DNA of 6,265 nt from contig DKNG01000244.1 of the NCBI GenBank assembly GCA_002470185.1, positions 1 to 6,265 of the forward strand, in the 5' to 3' direction. Position numbers and translations under genes: made by a program. The stretch comes from Arcobacter sp. UBA7394 (GTDB lineage: Bacteria; Campylobacterota; Campylobacteria; Campylobacterales; Arcobacteraceae). Positions 1 to 5,391 of this stretch are shown here, one piece after another (positions within the stretch are counted from its first letter, which is position 1; each line of letters begins with the position of its first letter). Below the pieces are notes generated by a model. It worked only from the letters and a program-made list of their open reading frames with translations. It ran no database searches and was not told the DNA's origin.

Positions 1-317
1 CCCCATTTTTGAGTAATAGAATATTTTTTGATAGCATTAATAAATAATCTGTTTAGATTAGTATTGCTACCATTTTTATATTCAACACTTTGGCTTCTCA
101 TAAAACCTAGTTCAATTTGATCAATAATTTTTCCATCTAAATTTTTAGAAAGGGATATACCACCATTAAAGTAATGGTCATCTTCTAAACCAACTTTGCT
201 ATCACTTAAAATTCCTGCTGCAAAAGGTGTTACTTCATAACTATATTGAAGACTAGGGTTACTTGCAGCAAAGATTAGAGATGAAGTTAATATCGAAGTT
301 AATAGAATTCTATTCAA
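1..317 (-). CDS. CadF/OmpA-like outer-membrane protein, third tandem paralogue (5' part only)
   Basis: This is the first 105 codons of a third member of the ompA-like array; the rest lies beyond the left edge. The start is TTG (315-317). The same frame has a TAA two codons upstream (321-323), and AAGGA lies 6 nt before the TTG, the same spacing as in the two neighbours, so TTG is the only reasonable start. The protein opens with a signal peptide (N-R near the start, hydrophobic core LLTSILTSSLIFA, cleavage near residues 17-18). An OmpA-type beta-barrel follows: YEVTPF at 27-32 and DQIELGF at 66-72 match YE(I/V)TPM and FDQxELGF of the neighbours, and NLNRLFINAIKKY aligns with their ITRxFxNxVK segment. 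It is more diverged than the other two are from each other. Whether it keeps the calcium-binding repeat and OmpA C-terminal domain cannot be seen. Outer-membrane location is inferred from the family. Confidence 0.82.
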   Translation of the reverse strand, partial: MNRILLTSILTSSLIFAASNPSLQYSYEVTPFAAGILSDSKVGLEDDHYFNGGISLSKNLDGKIIDQIELGFMRSQSVEYKNGSNTNLNRLFINAIKKYSITQKW

Positions 318-345
318 TACTTATCCTTAGTTAATAATTTAAAAT

Positions 346-351
346 ATTATA
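346..351 (-). promoter_or_regulatory. Predicted -10 box of the TTG-start ompA-like gene
   Basis: On the minus strand this reads TATAAT, within TTAGTTATAAT, the same 11-base context as the -10 of the next ompA-like gene. It lies 29 bp upstream of the TTG start, predicting a leader of about 22 nt that contains the AAGGA ribosome binding site at 324-328. No clear -35 is visible, as is usual for sigma-70 promoters in Campylobacterota. An AT-only inverted repeat (356-364 with 374-382) lies just upstream. Confidence 0.55.
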
Positions 352-397
352 ACTAAAAATAAATTTAAATATTATTTATTTTGTTTGAAAATAGAGT

Positions 398-422
398 AGA
401 TTAGGTAAAAGATACCTAATCT
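398..422 (-). terminator. Stem-loop after the 334-aa ompA-like gene, probable terminator
   Basis: A perfect 10-bp stem (398-407 with 413-422) with a 5-nt loop begins 15 nt after the stop codon. On the minus strand it is followed by ACTCTATTTTC, so the U-tract is short and interrupted. It resembles the hairpin after the next ompA-like gene (TTAGGT...ACCTAA core). Position and family resemblance support a terminator or a 3'-end stabilising hairpin; efficiency is uncertain. Confidence 0.55.
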
Positions 423-436
423 TAATAGCTAAGTAA

Positions 437-1441
437 TTATTTATCAATTACTGCATGAACTCTTCTATTTTGAGCTTTTCCCTCAAGGGTATCATTTGTT
501 GTAATAGGTCTTGTTTCACCATATCCAACTGATTTTAATCTTGAAGGATCAACATCTAAATCTTTTAAAGCTTTAACTGTTGAAGCCGCTCTTCTTTCTG
601 ATAGTTTTTGATTGTAAGCATGTGATGCAACTGAATCAGTATGTGCCTCAATAGTTGCTCTTAATTTAGTATTACTTTTCATAACTTTTGCAAATTCAAT
701 TATTTTTGAAGTATATGAATCTTTAATTGTTGACGAATCAGTATCAAAATTAATATTTAGATTAACTAATGTTATACATCCAACTTTATCAACTTGTGCC
801 CCAGACATTGTATCTGGACAATCATCTTTTGCATCTATAACTCCATCGTTATCAGAGTCTTTAGGTGGCATAATAGGAGCTGCTTTTTTCATTGGAACTA
901 CAACAGGAGCTTTAGCAATTTTCCCAAAAGGAATTGCAACACCAAAGTTGTATAATAATGTGTTGTCTCCATGATCTGCTTCAATAATATGTCTTAAATC
1001 AAATTTTAAAGCTATATCATCAGAAAATGCAAGTTTAACACCAGCACCGTAGTTCCCAAATCCACCGCTATCATTTCCAGCGAATTCATCATCAAAGTGC
1101 TCATATCCTAAACCCGCTAGTGCGTAAAGTGATAGATCTGAGTTAATTGGATAAAATTTTACGATATTTGCGAAAAGTCTTGTAATAGAAGTACTTCTAT
1201 TGGCATTTTCATAATTAACGTCACCAATTGATTGTAAGAAACCTAATTCGAATTGATCGAAAAATAAGTCTTTTTGGTTAAATCCTATAGCAAGTCCAGC
1301 ATTAGCAAAGTGTTCTTCTAAATCAGTATTACCCTCTGTTACTGCACCTCCAACCATAGGCGTAATTTCATATTTATAATCATTACTCGCAGCTAGCATT
1401 AAGGATGCACATGCAAGTGATGTTAAGATAACCTTTTTCAT
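437..1441 (-). CDS. CadF-like OmpA-family outer-membrane protein with one TSP3 repeat
   Basis: Complete protein of 334 aa. It has a signal peptide (MKK, hydrophobic to about residue 17), an N-terminal beta-barrel (about 20-175), a proline-rich linker (about 176-194), one thrombospondin type-3 calcium-binding repeat (DSDNDGVIDAKDDCPDT, 195-211) and an OmpA-like peptidoglycan-binding domain (about 225-334). In that domain D269 and R284 match E. coli OmpA D271 and R286, which bind diaminopimelate. C208 and C222 could form a disulfide. The barrel motifs and overall plan resemble Campylobacter CadF, a fibronectin-binding adhesin, but the FRLS binding motif is replaced by LAFS (137-140). A272 replaces the glycine usual in TDxxGS of this domain. 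Likely role: tethering the outer membrane to peptidoglycan, with adhesion only a possibility. AAGGA lies 6 nt before the ATG. It is about 60% identical by eye to the next gene over the barrel. Confidence 0.93.
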   Translation of the reverse strand: MKKVILTSLACASLMLAASNDYKYEITPMVGGAVTEGNTDLEEHFANAGLAIGFNQKDLFFDQFELGFLQSIGDVNYENANRSTSITRLFANIVKFYPINSDLSLYALAGLGYEHFDDEFAGNDSGGFGNYGAGVKLAFSDDIALKFDLRHIIEADHGDNTLLYNFGVAIPFGKIAKAPVVVPMKKAAPIMPPKDSDNDGVIDAKDDCPDTMSGAQVDKVGCITLVNLNINFDTDSSTIKDSYTSKIIEFAKVMKSNTKLRATIEAHTDSVASHAYNQKLSERRAASTVKALKDLDVDPSRLKSVGYGETRPITTNDTLEGKAQNRRVHAVIDK

Positions 1442-1471
1442 TTGGAATCCTTCTTAAACATAATATGCTTA

Positions 1472-1477
1472 ATTATA
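1472..1477 (-). promoter_or_regulatory. Predicted -10 box of the 334-aa ompA-like gene
   Basis: TATAAT on the minus strand, in the context TTAGTTATAATTAAG, 31 bp upstream of the ATG. The expected transcript start near 1465 gives a leader of about 24 nt carrying the AAGGA ribosome binding site. T/A-rich DNA lies upstream (about 1487-1498) and no -35 hexamer is evident. It sits between the hairpin of the preceding gene and this gene, so this gene probably has its own transcript. Confidence 0.6.
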
Positions 1478-1529
1478 ACTAAATGTTTTATTTTTTTAAC
1501 AAGAGATATAGATATTAGGGGAAATTTTT

Positions 1530-1571
1530 AAAAAAACTTTAAGAATAAGGTTAGGTATAGAACCTAACCTT
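1530..1571 (-). terminator. Stem-loop after the 361-aa ompA-like gene, probable intrinsic terminator
   Basis: A perfect 10-bp stem (1547-1556 with 1562-1571) with a 5-nt loop starts 15 nt after the stop codon. On the minus strand it is followed, after 10 nt, by a run of seven U (1530-1536). The gap to the U-run is longer than in a textbook terminator, so efficiency is uncertain, but position and stem quality make transcript termination or 3'-end protection the best reading. Confidence 0.65.
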
Positions 1572-1586
1572 TATTTATGTATAGAA

Positions 1587-2672
1587 TTACTTAGAGATTA
1601 CTGCGTGTACTCTTCTATTTTTACTTCTATTTTCTGCTGTATCATTAGAAACTAATGGTTTACTCTCACCATATCCAACAGCTGTTAATCTTGATGCGTC
1701 AACATTTAATGATTTTAAAGCTTCTACAGTTGAATTAGCTCTTTTTTGAGATAATTTTTCATTGTAAGCAGCTGAACCAACTGAATCAGTATGTGCTTCA
1801 ATTGTAGCTTTTAATTTTGTATTGTTTTTCATCATATTAGCAAAAGCTTCAATTTTGCTGTAGTAAGATTGTCCAATTTTTGCAGAGTTAGTTGCAAAGT
1901 TAATATCTAAATCTACTAAGTTAGCACAACCTAATGCATCAACTTTAGCTCCAGCCATTGTAGAAGGACATTCGTCTAATCTATTTACAATACCATCTTT
2001 ATCATCATCCATTTCACAACCTACTGCATTTACAACAGCGTAAGGAATAGAATTTGGACATTGATCTTTAGCATCAATAACTCTATCATTGTCAGAATCT
2101 TTTGGAGTTTCTTTAACCATCATTGGTTTTGGAGCTGCTTTTTGAATTTTTCCAAATGGAATTGCTAAACCAACGTTATATAATAAAGTATTATCACCGT
2201 GGTCAGTTTCGATTGCATGTCTTAAATCCATTTTCATAGAAATATTTTCATACACTTTAATTTTAAGACCAGCACCGTAGTTACCAAATAGTCCGTTTTT
2301 ATTTCCAGCGAATTCATCATCAAAGAATTCTAATCCTGCTCCAACTAAAGCATATAAAGAGTAGTTTGAATTAAGTGGGTAGTCTTTTACAAAGTTTGTG
2401 AAAACTCTTGTAATACCAGTATTTCTGTTAGCTACATTTTGGTAGTCAACATCTTCAATTGATCTTAAGAAACCTAACTCAACTTGATCAAAAGTTGAGT
2501 CATTTAGATTGAAGCCTAATGCTAATCCAGCTTGACTGTATCCCTTTGGAAGATCAGTATTATGTTCTGAAAAAGCAGATCCAAACATTGGAGTAACTTC
2601 ATATTTATATTCACTGTTAGCTGCGAACATTAATGATGCACATGCTACAGATGTAAGTATAATTTTTTTCAT
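1587..2672 (-). CDS. CadF-like OmpA-family outer-membrane protein with two TSP3 repeats
   Basis: Complete protein of 361 aa with the same plan as its downstream neighbour. It has a signal peptide (about 1-17), a beta-barrel (about 20-176), a proline/lysine linker, two thrombospondin type-3 repeats (192-208 and 222-237), and an OmpA-like peptidoglycan-binding domain (about 252-361). D296 and R311 are the predicted diaminopimelate-binding pair, and TDSVGS keeps the usual glycine. Cysteines 205, 219, 235 and 249 are spaced so that each repeat carries a pair. The extra repeat accounts for the 27-residue length difference from the 334-aa paralogue. In the first repeat R197 replaces the glycine of the DxDxDG calcium loop. 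The CadF FRLS position reads IKVY (138-141), so the fibronectin motif is not conserved. AAGGA lies 6 nt before the ATG. Expression probably comes from the strong-looking promoter inside the inverted repeat just upstream. Confidence 0.93.
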   Translation of the reverse strand: MKKIILTSVACASLMFAANSEYKYEVTPMFGSAFSEHNTDLPKGYSQAGLALGFNLNDSTFDQVELGFLRSIEDVDYQNVANRNTGITRVFTNFVKDYPLNSNYSLYALVGAGLEFFDDEFAGNKNGLFGNYGAGLKIKVYENISMKMDLRHAIETDHGDNTLLYNVGLAIPFGKIQKAAPKPMMVKETPKDSDNDRVIDAKDQCPNSIPYAVVNAVGCEMDDDKDGIVNRLDECPSTMAGAKVDALGCANLVDLDINFATNSAKIGQSYYSKIEAFANMMKNNTKLKATIEAHTDSVGSAAYNEKLSQKRANSTVEALKSLNVDASRLTAVGYGESKPLVSNDTAENRSKNRRVHAVISK

Positions 2673-2676
2673 TTGT

Positions 2677-2746
2677 AATCCTTATTAAACAATAATTTTT
2701 GTCATTATAACATAAAAATTATTGTTTATATATTAATCTAAGGATT
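2677..2746. repeat. Nested inverted repeat between prs and the ompA-like gene, enclosing the promoter -10
   Basis: The inner arms are a perfect 15-bp inverted repeat (2686-2700 with 2714-2728) around a 13-nt centre. Outer 8-bp arms (2677-2684 with 2739-2746) are also complementary, with unpaired spacers of 1 and 10 nt between the inner and outer stems. The left outer arm contains the ribosome binding site of the 361-aa ompA-like gene, and the right outer arm begins at the prs stop codon. The centre holds TGTTATAAT. It may be a regulator-binding palindrome, a prs 3'-end hairpin, or a device masking the binding site in read-through RNA. No U-tract follows on either strand, so a classical terminator is less likely. 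Confidence 0.7.
2704..2712 (-). promoter_or_regulatory. Extended -10 promoter of the 361-aa ompA-like gene
   Basis: TGTTATAAT on the minus strand matches the extended -10 form TGnTATAAT exactly. The hexamer (2704-2709) is 32 bp upstream of the ATG, giving a predicted start near 2697 and a leader of about 25 nt. It lies in the loop between the two 15-bp arms of the inverted repeat, so a protein bound to the arms would cover the promoter. Confidence 0.7.
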
Positions 2747-3677
2747 AAGAGTTAAAGATTGAGTTTACAGATTCGTTATTGTGAATTCTTCTAATTGCTT
2801 CACCAATAATAGTTGAAGCTGATAATACAGTAATTTTTTCTGCATCTTTTTTAACAGGAATTGTATCTGCAACTACTAACTCGTCAAGAACACCATTTGC
2901 AATTCTTTCATAAGCAGGACCAGATAAAACACCGTGTGTACAACATGCCATTACTGAATTTGCACCTTTTTTCTTTAGTACTTCAGCAGCTTTTACTAAT
3001 GTACCAGCAGTGTCAACCATATCATCAACTAAGATTACATCTTTACCTTCAACATCACCAATAATATTCATAACTTCAGCAACATTAGCTTTTTCTCTTT
3101 TTTTGTCAACAATTATTAAGTCATATCCTAATTTATCAGCATAAGATCTAGCTCTTGCAACACCACCGATATCTGGAGAAGCAATAATTGGGTTTTCTAA
3201 TTCTTTTTCTTTAATGTAGTTAGCAAAAAGAATTGAACCAAATAAGTTATCAGCAGGAATATTGAAGAAACCTTGAATTTGTGCTGCATGTAAATCAATA
3301 GTTACAACTCTACTAATTCCAGCTGCTTCTAATAAATCAGCCGTAAGCTTTGCAGTAATTGGAACTCTAGGAGCTGCTTTTCTATCTTGTCTTGCATATC
3401 CATAATATGGAATAACTGCAGAAATAGATTTAGCACTTGATCTTTTAAGTGCATCTACCATAATTAATAACTCCATTAAGTTGTCATTAGCTGGAGCACA
3501 TGTAGGTTGAATAATAAATACGTCTTGTCCTCTAACACTTTCAGTAATTTGAACAGAGATTTCTCCATCACTAAATTTGTTTAAAGTCGCGTTTGATACT
3601 GGAATTCCTAAGTAATCCCCAACTTTTGCTGCAAATTCAGGATTAGCTGAACCACTAAAAAGTTTAAATGTTGACAT
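2745..3677 (-). CDS. prs: Ribose-phosphate pyrophosphokinase (PRPP synthetase), class I
   Basis: Transfers pyrophosphate from ATP to ribose 5-phosphate to give PRPP, the precursor of purine, pyrimidine, histidine, tryptophan and NAD synthesis; cytoplasmic, usually a hexamer. The 310-aa length is typical. Visible motifs are KFSDGE (34-39), the flexible loop YYGYARQDRK (91-100), DLHA with H130 as metal/ATP ligand, the catalytic DKKR stretch (191-194), the PRPP-binding signature VILVDDMVDTAGT (214-226) and ACCTHGVLSGPA (244-255), all in the expected order. The ATG is preceded by AAAGGA about 7 nt upstream, and the protein opens directly into the family N-terminus (FKLFSGSANPEFA). It is not close to any other gene that would suggest an operon: 345 bp separate it from mnmA upstream, and the gene downstream has its own promoter. 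Nothing is unusual in the protein. Confidence 0.98.
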   Translation of the reverse strand: MSTFKLFSGSANPEFAAKVGDYLGIPVSNATLNKFSDGEISVQITESVRGQDVFIIQPTCAPANDNLMELLIMVDALKRSSAKSISAVIPYYGYARQDRKAAPRVPITAKLTADLLEAAGISRVVTIDLHAAQIQGFFNIPADNLFGSILFANYIKEKELENPIIASPDIGGVARARSYADKLGYDLIIVDKKREKANVAEVMNIIGDVEGKDVILVDDMVDTAGTLVKAAEVLKKKGANSVMACCTHGVLSGPAYERIANGVLDELVVADTIPVKKDAEKITVLSASTIIGEAIRRIHNNESVNSIFNS

Positions 3678-4022
3678 GAAATTTTCCTTTGATGATAATT
3701 AATATTGCGATTTTATCTAAAGAGGACTTAATGATTTGTTATTAGAAAAATTTGATCTTAAAAAAATTAATGTTGTTAATATATTATACAAAAATACTAT
3801 TCATGTGTATTTAGATAATAAATATTATTAAATAAGAAAAAGTTATGAATAATAGCCCATATAAAGTTCATTTATTTAATTTGATATATTATTATATTGT
3901 GTTATTTTGAAAATCTAAATTAGAAAATAAAAAAGTTTTATTTTTTAAAAAATTATAAGTATTTAATTGAAATTTTGTAGCTTTGTTCAGATTTTTTTAA
4001 TAATTTAGGAGAAATTCCTAAA
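3678..4022. other. 345-bp AT-rich intergenic region between mnmA and prs
   Basis: No supportable gene. Both strands are dense in stop codons, and only 21- and 24-codon ORFs without ribosome binding sites occur. It holds the prs leader and -10 near its left end and part of the hairpin overlapping the mnmA stop at its right end. There is also an AT-only 14-bp palindrome at 3940-3953. Several minus-strand TATAAT matches occur (3783-3788, 3891-3896, 3952-3957), but this base composition makes such matches expected. Confidence 0.6.
3710..3715 (-). promoter_or_regulatory. Predicted -10 box of prs
   Basis: TAAAAT on the minus strand, in the context TTTAGATAAAATCGC, 33 bp upstream of the prs ATG. 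It is a weaker match than the ompA-like promoters. It is chosen because its distance agrees with the other starts in the window and because the bases downstream (CGC) are unusually GC-rich here. TATAAT at 3783-3788 is an alternative that would give a leader of about 100 nt. Confidence 0.4.
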
Positions 4023-4027
4023 TTATT
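3999..4027. terminator. Hairpin overlapping the mnmA stop codon; direction unclear
   Basis: A 12-bp stem (3999-4010 with 4016-4027) has a 5-nt loop, and its core TTTAGGA/TCCTAAA includes most of the sequence just after the mnmA stop. On the minus (mnmA) strand the stem is followed by A-rich sequence, so there is no U-tract for mnmA. On the plus strand a 10-bp version is followed by UUUU (4026-4029). It may act as a 3'-end hairpin for mnmA or as a terminator for plus-strand antisense transcripts. Confidence 0.4.
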
Positions 4028-5057
4028 TTGTATCTTCTATCCAAGCGGAACCAATAACTTTTTGACCTTCATAGAATACTGCTAATTGTCCAGCAGCAAC
4101 ACTGAATGCAGGTTCTTTTAAAGAAATTATAGCTTTTGAATCTTCAATTTTAACTCTACATGGTATAGAATTTGATCTATATCTTAATTTCACAGTACAG
4201 TCAAACTCTTTTTTCTCAAGATACATATTTAAGTTATTAGCTATTACTTCATTGATTTCTAAGGCAGCTTTTTTACCAACTACAATAGTATTATCTTTAG
4301 GGTTTAGTTTTGTAACAAAATGTGGTTCATGTGCTCCATGAACTACAAATCCTCTTCTTTTACCAATTGTATAATGTGCATAACCTTTGTGTGTTCCAAT
4401 AATATTGCCATCTTCATCTAAAACTTTACCTTCTTGGTCAATGTTTGCATGTTTTTTCACAACATCAGTATATACAGTTTCAACAAAACAAATTTCTTGA
4501 GATTCATTCTTTTCTGTAATTTTTTTGTATACTTCATCTAATTCTTCAGCAAGTTTAATAATGTCTTCTTTTTTGTAAGTACTTAAAGGGAACATCATAT
4601 ATGGAAGGGCCTCTTTATCTACTTGAGATAAGAAGTAAGATTGATCTTTACTTTTATCATCAGCTTCATAGAAAAAATCACCATCTGTTTTAGCATAGTG
4701 TCCCGTGGCAAGATATGAACACTCTTTATCTTGAGCAAATTTTAACATTGCACCAAATTTAATTTGTTTATTACATTTAACACATGGATTAGGTGTAGTT
4801 CCTTCTAAATAAGAATCTACAAAATAGTCATATACTTCTTGAGTAAATTTATCGCTCAAGTCTAATATGTGATATTTGAGATTTAAGAATTTAGCAACAT
4901 CTTCAATATGTTCTAAGTTCTTTTCGTGGTACCCGTCAGTTCTATTATGAAGTTTTAAGTAAACACCTTCAACTTCGTAACCTTCTTTTTGTAGCATATA
5001 AGCAGTAACTGAAGAATCAATTCCTCCACTCATACCTACCATTACTTTTTTTTGCAT
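4023..5057 (-). CDS. mnmA: tRNA-specific 2-thiouridylase MnmA, Campylobacterota type
   Basis: Makes 2-thiouridine at wobble U34 of tRNA-Lys, -Glu and -Gln: it adenylates C2 of the uridine and replaces oxygen with sulfur delivered as a persulfide. The protein is complete at 344 aa. The PP-loop SGGIDSS (10-16) binds ATP. The first catalytic cysteine is C95 in TPNPCVKCNKQIKF (88-101), and the second is C190 in ESQEICF (185-191); the spacing of 95 matches E. coli (C102/C199). GHYAK (119-123), KDQSYFL (137-143), and the C-terminal beta-barrel domain with LRYRS (291-295) are also present. C92 makes an extra CxxC with C95. HEPHFV (243-248) is the form I associate with Helicobacter and Campylobacter MnmA. 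AAAGG lies 6 nt before the chosen ATG; later in-frame ATGs (codons 6, 9) would trim the strand leading into the PP-loop. A second, distinct mnmA lies 334 bp upstream. Confidence 0.96.
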   Translation of the reverse strand: MQKKVMVGMSGGIDSSVTAYMLQKEGYEVEGVYLKLHNRTDGYHEKNLEHIEDVAKFLNLKYHILDLSDKFTQEVYDYFVDSYLEGTTPNPCVKCNKQIKFGAMLKFAQDKECSYLATGHYAKTDGDFFYEADDKSKDQSYFLSQVDKEALPYMMFPLSTYKKEDIIKLAEELDEVYKKITEKNESQEICFVETVYTDVVKKHANIDQEGKVLDEDGNIIGTHKGYAHYTIGKRRGFVVHGAHEPHFVTKLNPKDNTIVVGKKAALEINEVIANNLNMYLEKKEFDCTVKLRYRSNSIPCRVKIEDSKAIISLKEPAFSVAAGQLAVFYEGQKVIGSAWIEDTK

Positions 5058-5086
5058 TTTTAGCCTTTAAAAAGGAATAATCACTG

Positions 5087-5092
5087 ATTCTA
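5087..5092 (-). promoter_or_regulatory. Predicted -10 box of the complete mnmA
   Basis: TAGAAT on the minus strand, 30 bp upstream of the ATG, within the 29-33 bp range seen for the other four starts. It is one mismatch from TATAAT. If used, the leader is about 22 nt and this mnmA is transcribed separately from the upstream mnmA. The ribosome binding site AAAGG lies in a short palindrome (CCTTT-TT-AAAGG). Confidence 0.4.
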
Positions 5093-5273
5093 TTTGCCAA
5101 ATCTTTTTGAGGAATAATAAGTTTTTTTATATTAATTTTTATTATTAAAGGTTTTAGGCTTATCTTGAAAGGATAGCTTTATTCCGTATCTTGTTTCTAA
5201 TCTTTGTATGATTTAATAAATCATTTTCTTCAAAATTAGTATAAGGAGGTATTATACCATTTAAAATATTTTT

Positions 5274-5282
5274 TGTTATAAA
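5274..5282 (+). promoter_or_regulatory. Possible extended -10, plus strand
   Basis: TGTTATAAA on the plus strand fits TGnTATAAT with one mismatch. The predicted start near 5289 falls just before a short hairpin and 50-60 bp before the plus-facing terminator. No -35 is recognisable. It overlaps the possible minus-strand coding remnant, and AT-rich DNA gives such matches by chance. Confidence 0.25.
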
Positions 5283-5288
5283 AGTAGG

Positions 5289-5374
5289 GAGATTTATAAG
5301 TAAATCAAATTTTGAGTTTTTATTTAATTTAAGTTAATGGTGTTGGGAGGAACTGAATCCATCCCAATATTTTT
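5289..5374 (+). ncRNA. Candidate small RNA, plus strand
   Basis: Downstream of an extended -10 match (5274-5282) the plus strand could give an RNA of about 85 nt. It would hold a 6-bp hairpin with a 4-nt loop near the 5' end (5291-5296 with 5301-5306), an A/U-rich single-stranded stretch, and a G/C-rich terminator hairpin with U5. This is the only plus-strand transcription unit suggested in the window. It would be antisense to any read-through from the upstream mnmA. There is no homology evidence; the call rests on the promoter-terminator pairing alone. Confidence 0.25.
5341..5374 (+). terminator. Plus-facing intrinsic terminator next to the upstream mnmA 3' end
   Basis: The stem TTGGGA (5343-5348) pairs with TCCCAA (5362-5367) and continues inward as GGA/TCC (5349-5351 with 5358-5360) past a one-base bulge at 5361, with a 6-nt loop. 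On the plus strand a G-U and a U-A pair extend the base, and UUUUU (5370-5374) follows directly. It is the most G/C-rich hairpin in the spacers. On the minus strand the same stem lacks a U-tract (CACCATTAAC follows), so it would be only a weak terminator for mnmA. Confidence 0.5.
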
Positions 5375-5391
5375 GAATAAATTAAGAGTTT

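Noticed and set aside
1409..1441. Possible lipobox (SLAC, cysteine 11) in the ompA-like signal peptide
   Set aside because: The cysteine sits too early, the -3 position is Ser rather than Leu, and the hydrophobic core continues past it to a normal Ala-Ala cleavage region; the barrel architecture also argues against a lipoprotein.
2861..3064. 67-codon plus-strand ORF opposite prs
   Set aside because: It lies wholly inside the strongly conserved prs gene and its translation is a low-complexity run of Leu, Gln and His, typical of a shadow frame.
3797..3871. 24-codon minus-strand ORF with hydrophobic, aromatic residues
   Set aside because: No ribosome binding site and too short to separate from chance in AT-rich DNA.
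3845..3910. 21-codon plus-strand ORF in the mnmA-prs spacer
   Set aside because: Only a poor A-rich stretch precedes the ATG, with no homology or promoter support.
3940..3953. 14-bp perfect palindrome ATTTTTTAAAAAAT
   Set aside because: A/T-only palindromes of this kind are expected in such a spacer, and there is no adjacent gene start or second copy.
5017..5178. 54-codon open minus-strand frame across the mnmA start
   Set aside because: No start codon with a binding site, rich in Ile and Lys as expected for AT-rich DNA, and it ends inside mnmA in another frame.
5208..5224. Near-perfect palindrome of 8-bp arms around one base
   Set aside because: It lies inside the possible coding remnant, is A/T-rich and has no promoter or partner site near it.
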